Shown here piece by piece: positions 9,127-19,030 of a stretch of 44,210 nucleotides of DNA (position 1 is the stretch's first letter; the number at the start of each line of letters is the position of its first letter). A program made the translations under genes and the position numbers. Source of the stretch: Massilia sp. (lineage in GTDB: Bacteria > Pseudomonadota > Gammaproteobacteria > Burkholderiales > Burkholderiaceae_D); assembly GCA_028292765.1 (NCBI GenBank), contig JAQGLR010000021.1:1-44210 (forward strand), read 5' to 3'. The notes under the pieces were generated by a model that searched no databases, was not told the origin of the DNA, and saw only the letters and a list, made by a program, of their open reading frames with translations.

Positions 9127-10200
9127 CTAGATGTCGAGCGCGTCCAGCGCGTAGGGCATCGGCAGGAAGCGCAGCGCGGCGCCGGCGGCGGAACCCAGGC
9201 GCACGTCTTCCTGCAAGGCGCCGAGCTTGGTTTCGACCAGCACGTCGGCGCCGCCCAGGCCGTTCGGCGCGGCGTTCACCACCATGCCGCAGGGCTGGTC
9301 CGGGTCCGCCGTCGAAAACACCTCGTCGCCGGCGCGCACTGCCGCGTTGTCGACCGAGGCCAGGCTCGTGCGGCGCTTGAGCTTGCCCAGGTACTGGCTG
9401 CGGGCGACGATTTCCTGGCCCGGATAACAGCCTTTCTTGAAGTTCACGCCGCCCAGCAGTTCGAGGTTGATCATCTGGGGCACGAATTGCTCTTGCGTGG
9501 CGCCCGTGATCTGGGGCACGCCGGCGTGGATAGCCGCCAGGCGCCAGGCGGCATTGCCGCCGAGCGCAAGCTCCCCGCGCAGGGCGGTAAAGGCGGTTTG
9601 CGCGGTCTCGGCCGAGGTCAGCCACAGGTAGCGGGGTGCACCAAAAGCGTCCGCCAGGCGGATGACGGTGCCGAAACCACCCTCGACCTTGCCGTAGGGC
9701 GCGCCCGGCAACTCCGGCACGAATGCGCGGAGCGCCGCTCCGCCGGCCGCGCCGCCGATGCCGAGTACGGCGACAACGCTGTCTTCTTCGGTAGCATCGC
9801 GCAACTTCGCTTTCGCGCGCAGCACGAACATCGTCAGCCGCTTTTGCAGCGGGGCCTGGATCGAACGGGGCAATTGCAGCCAGATGGTCCCGGCGGAATC
9901 ATCAGCCTTACTGCGCCACATCAGGAAAGTGGCCTGCAGCCGGCCTTTCGGCGTGCAGAACCCGGCCAGGCGCGCTTCGTTCGAGCCCAGGTGTTCGACG
10001 TCGTTCGTGAGCTGGTTGTGCAGGAAAGACGCCGCGTCCTCGCCGCTGACGGCGATCAGGCCGAGGTCCGTGACAGGGGCGACAAACCCTGCCGCGAGAT
10101 CGGCGGCGGTGAGCGTGCGGCCGAAGTCTTCGACCGCCGTGGCTTCGTCGATATGGAAGCGGGCGCCGTGCGACGCCAGGTGTTCTGTCCAGTTGCTCAT
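9127..10200 (-). CDS. ygfZ: folate-binding protein YgfZ (tRNA-modifying GcvT-like)
   Basis: KKGCYPGQEIVARSQYLGKLKRR signature. Confidence 0.93.
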   Translation of the reverse strand: MSNWTEHLASHGARFHIDEATAVEDFGRTLTAADLAAGFVAPVTDLGLIAVSGEDAASFLHNQLTNDVEHLGSNEARLAGFCTPKGRLQATFLMWRSKADDSAGTIWLQLPRSIQAPLQKRLTMFVLRAKAKLRDATEEDSVVAVLGIGGAAGGAALRAFVPELPGAPYGKVEGGFGTVIRLADAFGAPRYLWLTSAETAQTAFTALRGELALGGNAAWRLAAIHAGVPQITGATQEQFVPQMINLELLGGVNFKKGCYPGQEIVARSQYLGKLKRRTSLASVDNAAVRAGDEVFSTADPDQPCGMVVNAAPNGLGGADVLVETKLGALQEDVRLGSAAGAALRFLPMPYALDALDI

Positions 10201-10298
10201 AAATCCAGAAATGTTTTCCGATTAGGCTATCATTACGCCCTCATTATAGAGTTGTCGAGCATTTCGCGCCGGAGATGGCGTAAACCCAGAAAAACAGA

Positions 10299-11321
10299 AT
10301 GGCATTAATAAAAAAACTCATCGTCACTGGCGTGATCGTGTCAGTCGCAGCCGTAGGGGGCTTTGCCTGGTGGTCCAAGCAGCCCCTGACCACGGCCCTG
10401 CCGCCCATCGAATTCGCCATCGCGCCCGGGAGCAGCGTCGGCGCCGCCGCCCAGCAAATGGCCAGGGCCGGCGTGCCCTTGAACCCGACGCTGTTCCAGG
10501 TGCTGGCCCGCGTGACGGGCCAGAGCGCGCGCATCAAGGCCGGCAGCTACGAGCTGAAACCGAACACCTCGCCACGCGGCCTCCTGACCCAGCTGGTGCG
10601 CGGCGAGTTCGCCCAGGAAGCGGTCACCATCATCGAAGGCTGGACCTTCCGCCAGATGCGCGAAGCGATCCGCTCGACCAGGACCCTGCGCCACGAAACG
10701 GCAAAACTCAGCGACGCCGAACTGATGGCGAAAGTGACGCAGGAATACAAGCAGCCGGAAGGCCTGTTCTTCCCGGACACCTACCTGTTCGCCAAAGGCG
10801 CGAGCGACATGCAAATCTACAGGCAGGCGCACCAGATGATGCTGGACCGCCTGAAGGCGGCCTGGGAAAAGCGCGACCCGAACCTGCCGTACAAGTCGCC
10901 GTACGAGGCGCTGATCATGGCCTCGATCATCGAAAAGGAAACCGGCCAGAAGAGCGAGCGGGCGATGATCGCGGGCGTGTTCGTGAACCGCCTGCGCACC
11001 GGCATGATGCTGCAGACCGACCCGACCGTCATCTACGGCATGGGCGCGCGCTACGAGGGCAAGATCGCCAAGAAGGACTTGCAGACCGATACGCCGTACA
11101 ACACCTACACCCGCTACGGCCTGCCGCCGACGCCGATCGCCCTGCCGGGCGTGCAATCGCTGGACGCCGCATTGGCGCCGGCGAAGACGGACGCGCTGTA
11201 TTTTGTCTCGCGTAACGACGGCACCAGCCAGTTCTCGGAAAACCTGAACGACCACAACCGCGCGGTGAACCAGTACCAGCGCGGCGCGACCAGCACGACC
11301 AGCACGACCAGCAAGCCATGA
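10299..11321 (+). CDS. mltG: endolytic transglycosylase MltG
   Basis: [49 protein letters not shown]. Confidence 0.96.
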   Translation: MALIKKLIVTGVIVSVAAVGGFAWWSKQPLTTALPPIEFAIAPGSSVGAAAQQMARAGVPLNPTLFQVLARVTGQSARIKAGSYELKPNTSPRGLLTQLVRGEFAQEAVTIIEGWTFRQMREAIRSTRTLRHETAKLSDAELMAKVTQEYKQPEGLFFPDTYLFAKGASDMQIYRQAHQMMLDRLKAAWEKRDPNLPYKSPYEALIMASIIEKETGQKSERAMIAGVFVNRLRTGMMLQTDPTVIYGMGARYEGKIAKKDLQTDTPYNTYTRYGLPPTPIALPGVQSLDAALAPAKTDALYFVSRNDGTSQFSENLNDHNRAVNQYQRGATSTTSTTSKP

Positions 11322-11932
11322 ATGAGCGCGGCAGATTCATTACCTTCGAGGGCATCGACGGGGCAGGCAAGTCGACCCACATCGGCTTCGTGGGCGACTT
11401 TCTCGCCGCGCGCGGCAAGACGACCGTGTCGTCGCGCGAACCGGGCGGCACGGCGCTCGGCGAAAAGCTGCGCGATTTACTGCTGCACGAAAAAATGCAC
11501 CTGGACACCGAAGCGCTCCTGATGTTCGCCAGCCGCCGCGAGCACATGGCCCAGGTCATCGAGCCGGCGCTCGCATCCGGCGCCTGGGTGCTGTCTGACC
11601 GGTTCAGCGACGCCAGCTTCGCCTACCAGAGCGGCGGACGCGGCATGGACCGGGCCAGGATCGAGGCCTTGGAGAACTGGGTGCACCCGCACCTGCAGCC
11701 CGACCTGACCCTGCTGTTCGACGTGCCGCTCGAGGTCGCGCGCGAACGCCTGGACGCCACGCGGGACCTCGACAAGTTCGAGCGCGAGCAGGAAGAATTC
11801 TTTGCCCGCTGCCGTGCGGAATACCTGCGCCGCGCCGCGCAGTTCCCGCATCGTTTCGCCGTCATCGACTCCACGCAAAGCATCGCGGCGACCCGGCAAA
11901 AAATCAGCGAGGCCCTGGAGAGCTTGCTGTGA
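11318..11932 (+). CDS. tmk: dTMP kinase
   Basis: [47 protein letters not shown]. Confidence 0.96.
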   Translation: MNERGRFITFEGIDGAGKSTHIGFVGDFLAARGKTTVSSREPGGTALGEKLRDLLLHEKMHLDTEALLMFASRREHMAQVIEPALASGAWVLSDRFSDASFAYQSGGRGMDRARIEALENWVHPHLQPDLTLLFDVPLEVARERLDATRDLDKFEREQEEFFARCRAEYLRRAAQFPHRFAVIDSTQSIAATRQKISEALESLL

Positions 11933-12966
11933 CGATTTATCCCTGGCAGCAAGCCTCCTGGAACGCGCTGCAGGCGATGCGCGAGCGGCTGCCGCATGCG
12001 ATCCTGTTCCACGGCCCGGCCGGCATCGGCAAGGCCGACTTCATCGAAACCTTTGCCCAGTCGCTGCTGTGCGAAAACGTGCGCGCCGACGGGCGCGCCT
12101 GCGGGGCATGCCCGTCCTGCGGCTGGTTTGTCCAGCACAACCATCCCGATTACCGCCGCGTGCGGCCGGAAGCGCTGGAAGACGAGCCGGGCGTCGATGG
12201 CGACGGCGGCGAGGGCGGTGACGGCGACAAGAAATCGAAGTCGGCGAAAGCCCCGTCGAAAGAAATCAAGATCGAGCAGATCCGGGCGCTGGCCGACTTC
12301 ATGAACATCTCGACGCACCGCCAGGGGCTGCGCGTGGTCGTGCTGTACCCGGCCGAGGCGCTGAACATGCCGGCCTCGAACGCGCTCCTGAAAACGCTGG
12401 AAGAACCGCCGCCGGGCACTGTGTTCCTGCTTGCGTCGAATGGAATCGACCGCCTGCTGCCGACGATCCTGTCGCGCTGCCGCAAGTTCGCGCTGCCGAC
12501 GCCGGACCACGCCGCGGCGCTGGCCTGGCTGCAATCCCAGGGCGTGCAGGACGCCGACAGCTGGCTGCGCGAGGAGGGCGGCGCGCCGCTCGCCGCGCTC
12601 GAGAAATCATCCGGCGGCTCAAGGGAAGAACTCGACACCCTGCTGGGCTTCCTGGCGCGTCCGAACATCGAGGGCGCGCTGCGCCAGGCCGAGAAGCTGA
12701 GTAAAACCCCGCTCGCCGCGCTCGTGTCATGGCAACAGCGCTGGCTGTACGACCTTCTGGCCTGCAAGCTCTCGGGCAGGGTGCGCTACTATCCGCGCTA
12801 TCAGAAGGAACTTGCAGCCTTGGCCGGCAACGTGCACACTGCGAACCTGTTACGTGCAATCAAGTCTGCGAACGAACGCCGCGCGACCGCCGACCATCCG
12901 CTGTCGCCCAAGCTGTTCGTCGAGGACATGTTGCTGGACTATACAGCTTGCTGCGGCGCTGCCTGA
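11929..12966 (+). CDS. holB: DNA polymerase III subunit delta'
   Basis: [16 protein letters not shown], zinc-binding [28 protein letters not shown]. Confidence 0.95.
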   Translation: MTIYPWQQASWNALQAMRERLPHAILFHGPAGIGKADFIETFAQSLLCENVRADGRACGACPSCGWFVQHNHPDYRRVRPEALEDEPGVDGDGGEGGDGDKKSKSAKAPSKEIKIEQIRALADFMNISTHRQGLRVVVLYPAEALNMPASNALLKTLEEPPPGTVFLLASNGIDRLLPTILSRCRKFALPTPDHAAALAWLQSQGVQDADSWLREEGGAPLAALEKSSGGSREELDTLLGFLARPNIEGALRQAEKLSKTPLAALVSWQQRWLYDLLACKLSGRVRYYPRYQKELAALAGNVHTANLLRAIKSANERRATADHPLSPKLFVEDMLLDYTACCGAA

Positions 12967-12976
12967 AAGGATCGAG

Positions 12977-13354
12977 ATGACCGGCAATACAACCGACCCG
13001 AACGCCTCGCTCATACCGCGGCCGTCGGTGCTGTCGCTTGCCATCAAGGAAAAAGCGGCGCTGTACGCGGCCTACATGCCCTTCCTGAAGAACGGCGGCA
13101 TGTTCGTGCCGACACCGAAGGCGTACAAGATCGGCGACGAGGTCTACCTCATCCTGTCCCTGATGGACGATCCCGCCAAATACCCGATCGCGGGCAAGGT
13201 CGCCTGGATCACCCCGGCCGGCGCCAACAACAGCAAGGCGCAGGGCATCGGCGTGCATTTTCCGCAGGATGAAAGCGGCCAGCGCGCCAAAGCCCGCATC
13301 GAAGAAATCCTCGGCGCCGCGCTGCGTTCCTCGCGCGCCACCCACACCCTGTAA
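12977..13354 (+). CDS. PilZ domain-containing protein
   Basis: NGGMFVPTPKAYKIGDEVYLIL...KVAWITPAGANNSKAQGIGVHF; follows holB. Confidence 0.88.
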   Translation: MTGNTTDPNASLIPRPSVLSLAIKEKAALYAAYMPFLKNGGMFVPTPKAYKIGDEVYLILSLMDDPAKYPIAGKVAWITPAGANNSKAQGIGVHFPQDESGQRAKARIEEILGAALRSSRATHTL

Positions 13355-13381
13355 TTCTTTTTTCACCCTCAGTTTCTCTCC

Positions 13382-13900
13382 ATGCCGTCCTACGTCCACC
13401 GTCTTGCCCGCCGCGACGACCTGCCCGTCATCGTCGACATCTACAATTCGACCATCGCCTCGCGCGAAGTCACGGCCGATACCGAACCCGTGACGGTCGC
13501 CTCGCGTGAAGCCTGGTTCAACGACCATACGCCCGAGCGCCGGCCGCTGTGGACCATCCACGATGCGGCCGATACGTCCGACCATCCCGCGGTGATCGGC
13601 TGGATGTCGTATTCGAATTTCTACGGCCGCCCGGCGTATTCGGGCACGGCCGAGCTGTCGATCTACATCGACGAAGGGTGGCGCGGCAAGGGCATCGGAA
13701 AATATTGCCTGGAGCAGGCGATCGCCTTTGCGCCGGAAATCAAGGTGCACACCTTGCTCGGGTTTATCTTCGGCCACAACGTGCCGAGCCTGGCCCTGTT
13801 CCGCAAGTTCGGCTTCGACACCTGGGCGCATTTCCCGCGGGTGGCCAATCTCGACGGCGTCGAGCGCGATTTGATCATCCTCGGCAAGCGCGTCGCCTAG
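13382..13900 (+). CDS. GNAT family N-acetyltransferase (phosphinothricin acetyltransferase-like)
   Basis: RRDDLPVIVDIYNSTIASREVTADTEPV...WRGKGIGKYCLEQAI. Confidence 0.9.
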   Translation: MPSYVHRLARRDDLPVIVDIYNSTIASREVTADTEPVTVASREAWFNDHTPERRPLWTIHDAADTSDHPAVIGWMSYSNFYGRPAYSGTAELSIYIDEGWRGKGIGKYCLEQAIAFAPEIKVHTLLGFIFGHNVPSLALFRKFGFDTWAHFPRVANLDGVERDLIILGKRVA

Positions 13901-13906
13901 GGTGGG

Positions 13907-13933
13907 GTAATTGAGTCCGGGGGACTCAATTAC
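13907..13933. promoter_or_regulatory. Perfect palindrome GTAATTGAGTCC-GGG-GGACTCAATTAC
   Basis: 12-bp perfect stem with 3-nt loop between the GNAT and tatD genes; no T-tract. Confidence 0.6.
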
Positions 13934-13984
13934 GTGCCCACGCGGAACCGTGAGCATTGGTAGCGCGTCACGTACAATATCGGC

Positions 13985-14767
13985 ATGTACATCGATTCCC
14001 ACTGCCATATCAATTTCCCCGAGCTGGCCGCCCGGATGCCCGAGATCCTCGCCAAAATGGACGAGAACAAGGTCACGCACGCGCTGTGCGTGTCGGTCGA
14101 CCTGCCGGACTTCCCGTCGGTGCTGGCCCTGGCCGAGCAATACCCGAACATTTACGCCTCGGTCGGGGTCCACCCCGACTACGAGGACACCCCGGAGCCG
14201 AGCGTGCAGCAGCTGGTCGAACTGGCGCAGCACCCGAAGGTCATCGCCATCGGCGAGACCGGGCTGGATTATTACCGCCTCGAGGGCGACCTCGAATGGC
14301 AGCGCGAACGCTTCCGCACCCACATCCGCGCCTCGCGCGAAACGCGTAAACCCCTGATCATCCACACCCGCTCGGCCAGCGTCGACACCATCCGCATCAT
14401 GAAGGAAGAGGGCGCCGGCGTGGCGGACGGGGGCGTGGCCGGCGTGATGCACTGTTTTACCGAGTCGCTCGAGGTGGCCGAGGCCGCCATCGAGATGGGC
14501 TTCTACATTTCGTTTTCCGGCATCGTCACGTTCAAGAGCGCGAAAGACCTGCAGGCGGTCGCCCGCGCCGTGCCGATGGACCGTATCCTGGTCGAAACCG
14601 ATTCGCCCTACCTGGCGCCGGTGCCCTACCGCGGCAGGGTGAACGAGCCGGGCTATGTGCCGCACGTGGCCGAGTTCATCGCCACCCTGAAGGACCTGCC
14701 GCTGCGCGAAGTGGCGCAGCGTACGACCGACAATTTCTTCAAGCTGTTCCAGCACGCAAAGGCCTGA
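13985..14767 (+). CDS. TatD family hydrolase
   Basis: MYIDSHCHINFPEL, GETGLDYYR, ETDSPYLAPVPYRGRVNEP. Confidence 0.95.
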   Translation: MYIDSHCHINFPELAARMPEILAKMDENKVTHALCVSVDLPDFPSVLALAEQYPNIYASVGVHPDYEDTPEPSVQQLVELAQHPKVIAIGETGLDYYRLEGDLEWQRERFRTHIRASRETRKPLIIHTRSASVDTIRIMKEEGAGVADGGVAGVMHCFTESLEVAEAAIEMGFYISFSGIVTFKSAKDLQAVARAVPMDRILVETDSPYLAPVPYRGRVNEPGYVPHVAEFIATLKDLPLREVAQRTTDNFFKLFQHAKA

Positions 14768-14768
14768 G

Positions 14769-15461
14769 ATGAGCAATCCGCGCGGCACCAGCTTACGCAG
14801 CATGGTCCTGGTACTTGGCCTGAGCCTGAGCCTGGGGTGGGCCCGGGCCGAACCCGTGGCCCCAGGCGCCCCGAACACCTCGCAGCTGACCTCCTTCTTC
14901 CGCGCCGTCCAGCTCGACGATGTCAGGACCGTCCAGGCCATGCTCGGCAGCAAGGTGAATGCAAACCAGCTCAATCCGCTGGGGGCCGAACCCGGCCTGG
15001 TGCAGGCGGTGCGCGAAGACGCGATGCGCGTGTTCCACGCCTTCCTGGCCCATCCGGGTACCGACCTCGAGGCGCGGGCCTCGAACGGCAACACGGCGCT
15101 GATGATGGCGGCCTTCAAGCGCAACCGCCCGGCCGTCGAAGCGCTGCTGGCGAAGGGCGCGAAAGTGGACCAGCCTGGCTGGACGGCGCTGCACTACGCG
15201 GCCGCCAGCGGCGACGACGCCATCGTGCGCCTGCTGCTCGAGCGTGGCGCGCAGGTCGACGCCGTATCGCCCCTCAGGAGCGGGGCCTATACGCCGATGA
15301 TGATGGCGGCGCGCGAAGGCCACGACGGCACGGCGCTGTTGCTGATTGCGCACGGCGCCGACCGCAGGCGCCAGAACAGCGAAGGACTCACCGCCGTCGA
15401 GATCGCCGAGCGTGCGGGCAAGCCGCGCGTGGCGGCGACCATCGCACGCGGCGCGCGCTAG
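14769..15461 (+). CDS. ankyrin repeat protein with signal peptide
   Basis: Repeats NGNTALMMAAFKRNRPAVEALLAKGA and WTALHYAAASGDDAIVRLLLERGA. Confidence 0.88.
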   Translation: MSNPRGTSLRSMVLVLGLSLSLGWARAEPVAPGAPNTSQLTSFFRAVQLDDVRTVQAMLGSKVNANQLNPLGAEPGLVQAVREDAMRVFHAFLAHPGTDLEARASNGNTALMMAAFKRNRPAVEALLAKGAKVDQPGWTALHYAAASGDDAIVRLLLERGAQVDAVSPLRSGAYTPMMMAAREGHDGTALLLIAHGADRRRQNSEGLTAVEIAERAGKPRVAATIARGAR

Positions 15462-15623
15462 GCGGCCACCCCGCGCATTGTCCGGCCGCGTGCGCGTCGT
15501 CGAAACTGCCGGGTATTCCTCCCCTGGCTCGGCAATTCGCCCGCGTCGGCTCGCACGCATAATGTTCCCGCTAAGTAAATAATTGCATCACGGCAATGCT
15601 GACGCAGACCCAAAGGAACTTCC

Positions 15624-16565
15624 ATGCTGAACGAACGCGAAATCGAGAGCTGCTACCTCGGGCAATTCATCCCGGTCCATTATCACCACAATATGTTGAT
15701 GGACCAGAACCGCATGAATGCCTTCCAGGCGGCGATCGCGCACGCGGTTCGCCCCGGCATGAAGGTACTCGAACTCGGCGGCGGCACCGGAGTCCTGTCG
15801 TATTTCGCGGCCCAGCAGGCGTCGAAGGTGTATTGCGTCGAGTTCAATCCCGACCTGGTGCTCGAGGCGCGCCGCTTCCTGGCGATGAACCCGAACGGCC
15901 ACAAGGTCGAGGTGATCCACGCGGACGCCTTCGACTACCTGCCGCCCGAGCCGGTCGACGTGGTCATCTGCGAAATGATCCACGTCGCCATGCTGCGCGA
16001 AAAACAGGTCGCCGTGATCGAGGCGTTCAAGGCGCGCTACCTCGCCAGGTTCGGCGGCGCGCTGCCGGTGTTCATGCCGGAAGCCGTGGTGATGGCGGTC
16101 CAGCCGCTGCAGCAGGATTATGCATTCAACGGATTCTACGCCCCGATCGTGCAGTTCCACGAGACCAGCGTGGCGTATCCCGGCACGCTGGAGCTGGCCG
16201 CGCCCGCCGTCTACAGCGTGCTCGACTTCGCCGGACCCGTGGACAGCCTGATCGCCTGGCGCGGCAGCTTCGAGGTGAAACAGGGGGGCAGGTTCAACGC
16301 GCTGCGTTTCGTGACCAGGAACCTGCTGTCGATCGTGCAGGAACAGGGCAGCACCATCGACTGGCTCAACCATTACATGAGCGTGCCCCTGGCGCGTCCG
16401 TTCGAGGTGGTGGCGGGCGACGTGGTCGAGGTGGCGTTCGAATATCGCGCCGGGGGGTCGATCCCGAGCCTGCAGGCGTCGCTGCGCGCCAGCCTGGCGT
16501 CCGACGTCGCAAACGACAGCGTACAGGCCCGGCAGCCGGCGGCCCGCGCCGTCGAATTCGCGTAA
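15624..16565 (+). CDS. class I SAM-dependent methyltransferase (PRMT-like)
   Basis: MKVLELGGGTGVLSYFAAQQASKVYCVEFNPDLVLEARR, DVVICEMIH. Confidence 0.85.
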   Translation: MLNEREIESCYLGQFIPVHYHHNMLMDQNRMNAFQAAIAHAVRPGMKVLELGGGTGVLSYFAAQQASKVYCVEFNPDLVLEARRFLAMNPNGHKVEVIHADAFDYLPPEPVDVVICEMIHVAMLREKQVAVIEAFKARYLARFGGALPVFMPEAVVMAVQPLQQDYAFNGFYAPIVQFHETSVAYPGTLELAAPAVYSVLDFAGPVDSLIAWRGSFEVKQGGRFNALRFVTRNLLSIVQEQGSTIDWLNHYMSVPLARPFEVVAGDVVEVAFEYRAGGSIPSLQASLRASLASDVANDSVQARQPAARAVEFA

Positions 16566-16691
16566 CGGACGAGCCGCTCATCGCGCGATCCGGCCGCTCC
16601 GTCGCGCCGGCCTGCCGTTCGTCGCAAGGCCCGGCGGGAGCGCGGCCCTGGACCTTACACTGTCGCTCCACGATCATTTTCGGAGCATGCG

Positions 16692-16892
16692 ATGTTCGGT
16701 TTCCTGCTGTGGCTGCTATTGCTGTTGCTGTGCTGGCCGCTTGCCCTGCTGGCCCTGGTGCTGTATCCGCTGGTATGGCTGCTGCTCCTGCCGCTGCGCC
16801 TGCTTGGCATCGGTGTCGACGCGGTCTTCGCCCTGCTGCGCTCGATGCTGATGCTGCCCGCCCGCGTACTCGGGCATACGCCGGGACGCTGA
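16692..16892 (+). CDS. small hydrophobic membrane protein
   Basis: 66-aa Leu-rich ORF MFGFLLWLLLLLLCWPLALLALVLYPLVWLLLLPLRLLG. Confidence 0.5.
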   Translation: MFGFLLWLLLLLLCWPLALLALVLYPLVWLLLLPLRLLGIGVDAVFALLRSMLMLPARVLGHTPGR

Positions 16893-16960
16893 CCGTCGCG
16901 GCCTGCCGGCCGGCAGAGTGTGGGGCAATTAACAGACGCGCCTAGTGGAAACGCCTACTG

Positions 16961-16996
16961 TGGAGCCGTCCGCTTTCATCCGAAAGCGAGGCTTCA
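16961..16996 (+). promoter_or_regulatory. Structured leader hairpin upstream of the small ORF at 17025
   Basis: tggagcc-gtc-CGCTTTC-atcc-GAAAGCG-a-ggcttca; two 7-bp stems. Confidence 0.5.
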
Positions 16997-17024
16997 CCAT
17001 GGCTTTCACTGTAAGGAAAAGATT

Positions 17025-17249
17025 ATGCGCCTGGACATTTACCGCAGAGCCGAAAGCGACGGCAAGGTCTCCTACCTGGCCGTCCCGGAAACCCGCAACA
17101 TCCCTGAAGAAGCGACCAATACCGATTGGGAAGTGGAGGCGCGCGCCTTCGAGATCGACGACGGCGCCGACCAGCTGCCCGACTTCGAGATCGACAACCT
17201 GAGCGGACAGCTGGCCGAAAAAGGCTATGCGATGACGGCACTGCACTAA
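17025..17249 (+). CDS. small conserved-looking hypothetical protein (74 aa; DUF6139-like, tentative)
   Basis: MRLDIYRRAESDGKVSYLAVPETRNIPEEATNTDWEVEARAFEIDD. Confidence 0.6.
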   Translation: MRLDIYRRAESDGKVSYLAVPETRNIPEEATNTDWEVEARAFEIDDGADQLPDFEIDNLSGQLAEKGYAMTALH

Positions 17250-17259
17250 TCCCGCCCGT

Positions 17260-17279
17260 CGCCCGTCTTTCGACGGGCG
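17260..17279 (+). terminator. GC-rich hairpin, possible terminator
   Basis: CGCCCGTC-tttc-GACGGGCG just after the stop; weak T-tract. Confidence 0.5.
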
Positions 17280-17400
17280 CAGGCTGGAGCCACGACCATC
17301 CGTGTACTTTTCGCCGGGGCCCAACGGGCGCCTGGCGGATTTGCTTTTCTTTTCGCCCTGGTGACCTATGCTGATTGCATACATCACGCTGGAGGGCAGC

Positions 17401-18300
17401 ATGAAGTGGGCGCTGGTCGGCTTTTATTTCTTCTCGGTTCTCCACATTCACTTCCGCGGCAAGGTGCGCCTGCGGTTCGGCCGGCAACTGTTCGACCACT
17501 CGTCGTTCATGGCGCCAATCAATTTGTTCATGCACTTGTTCTCGCGGGTGCCGAGCACGCCCTACATTCCCGTCCGCGAATTTGCCGAACTGGCGCCGCT
17601 CGAGGCGAACTGGCGGCTCATCCGCGCCGAGGCGCTGGACATGATCGCCTTGAAGAAGATCAAGGCCTCCGAACAACACGACGACGCCGGCTTCAATTCT
17701 TTCTTCAAGACCGGCTGGAAGCGGTTTTACCTGAAATGGTACGACGCCAGCCACCCGTCGGCCCGGCGCCTGTGCCCCCAGACCTGGGCGCTGCTGCAGG
17801 CGATTCCCTCGGTCAAAGCCGCGATGTTCGCCGAATTGCCGCCCGGGGCCAAGCTGAACCCGCACCGCGACCCCTTCGCCGGATCGATGCGCTACCACCT
17901 CGGCCTGGCAACGCCGAACGACGACCGCTGCTTCATCGAAGTCGACGGCCAACGCTACAGCTGGCGTGACGGGCAGGGCGTCATGTTCGACGAAACCTAT
18001 ATCCACTGGGCGGTGAACGGCAGCGACAGCGGCCGCGTCATCCTGTTCTGCGACGTCGAGCGCCCGATGCGCTACCGCTGGATGGGGGCGGTCAACCGCT
18101 GGCTCGGCCGCACGATGATGACGGCGGCCAGCTCGCCGAACGAAACGGGCGACCAGACCGGCCTGGTGAGCAGGGCCTTCCGCATCTCGCACACGATGGG
18201 ACAGTACCGGCGGCGTTACAAGGCGTGGAACGGCACTGCCTACAGGGTCACCAAGGCCGTCCTGGTCGCCGGCCTGGTCGCCTTCGTGTACTGGATATGA
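17401..18300 (+). CDS. aspartyl/asparaginyl beta-hydroxylase domain protein (LpxO-like)
   Basis: NPHRDPFAGSMRYHLGLATPNDDRCFIEVDGQ, DETYIHWAVN, RVILFCDVERPM; RBS ggaggg before ATG 17401. Confidence 0.85.
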   Translation: MKWALVGFYFFSVLHIHFRGKVRLRFGRQLFDHSSFMAPINLFMHLFSRVPSTPYIPVREFAELAPLEANWRLIRAEALDMIALKKIKASEQHDDAGFNSFFKTGWKRFYLKWYDASHPSARRLCPQTWALLQAIPSVKAAMFAELPPGAKLNPHRDPFAGSMRYHLGLATPNDDRCFIEVDGQRYSWRDGQGVMFDETYIHWAVNGSDSGRVILFCDVERPMRYRWMGAVNRWLGRTMMTAASSPNETGDQTGLVSRAFRISHTMGQYRRRYKAWNGTAYRVTKAVLVAGLVAFVYWI

Positions 18301-18308
18301 AAGTCGCC

Positions 18309-18746
18309 TCAGCGATATACCATCACCGGAACCGCACTGTGCACAAGCACCTTTTGCGTCTCGCTGCCCAGCAACATGCCGCTGATGCCGCGCCGGCCAT
18401 GGGACGCCATGATGATGAGGTCGCAGCCACGTTCGCGTCCCGCCCGCAGGATGGCTTCGTAGGGCTGGTCGGAGCGCGCCAGTACTGTCGTGCAATGCAC
18501 GCCGGCCGACCTGGCCGCGTCGGCCACGACCGCCAGTTGCTTGTTGCCGCGCGCTTCGCTGGCGGCGAGATACTCGTCCTCGGTGCTCTCGATCATGTCG
18601 GCATTCGCCGTGAACGCGTGGAAGTCGGGCAGGGCGGTCATGCCTACCACCTGGGCGCCGATTTCTTTCGCGAAACTCACGCCAGCGAGCACGGCGCGGG
18701 TCGACAGTTCCGACCCGTCGGTGGGCAATAGAATCTGTTTGAACAT
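18309..18746 (-). CDS. universal stress protein
   Basis: MFKQILLPTDGSELSTRAVLAGVSFAKEIGA...IIMASHGRRGISGMLLGSETQKVLVHSAVPVMV. Confidence 0.95.
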   Translation of the reverse strand: MFKQILLPTDGSELSTRAVLAGVSFAKEIGAQVVGMTALPDFHAFTANADMIESTEDEYLAASEARGNKQLAVVADAARSAGVHCTTVLARSDQPYEAILRAGRERGCDLIIMASHGRRGISGMLLGSETQKVLVHSAVPVMVYR

Positions 18747-18838
18747 GATGGCACCTCCAGCCCGTCGCGCGACCAGCGTCCGCGCATGGTCATCCGCCTG
18801 CGGTCGGCCTTAGTCTGCGGTGCGGGGGCGGGCGAGGT

Positions 18839-18852
18839 TTGATGCGCGTCAA
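18839..18852 (-). promoter_or_regulatory. FNR/ANR-type box TTGACGCGCATCAA upstream of the usp gene
   Basis: Minus strand TTGAC-N4-ATCAA, 93-106 bp upstream of the usp start codon. Confidence 0.65.
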
Positions 18853-19030
18853 AGTGGCGCAGGCGTGGGGTGTATGGGGCAGTACCCGGTGCGCCGTCGC
18901 CTGGCCCAAGGAGCCGAGCAGGTGGCGCAGCGTGGTCATCCGGCAAGCGAAGCGGCGGAGCGGCTCGGGGTATTTTGAAAGACTCGCGAGTGACTGGCAA
19001 ACTCGTGGCGATTCAGTCTCATGCAGTTTG

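Noticed and set aside
12860-15124. 754-aa minus-strand ORF antisense to pilZ, GNAT, tatD and ankyrin genes
   Set aside because: Arg/His/Asp/Gly-rich low-complexity translation typical of high-GC shadow frames; the plus-strand genes have clear family motifs.
15596-16945. 449-aa ORF overlapping the methyltransferase gene
   Set aside because: Out-of-frame Arg/Gly-rich shadow; the methyltransferase frame has the SAM motif.
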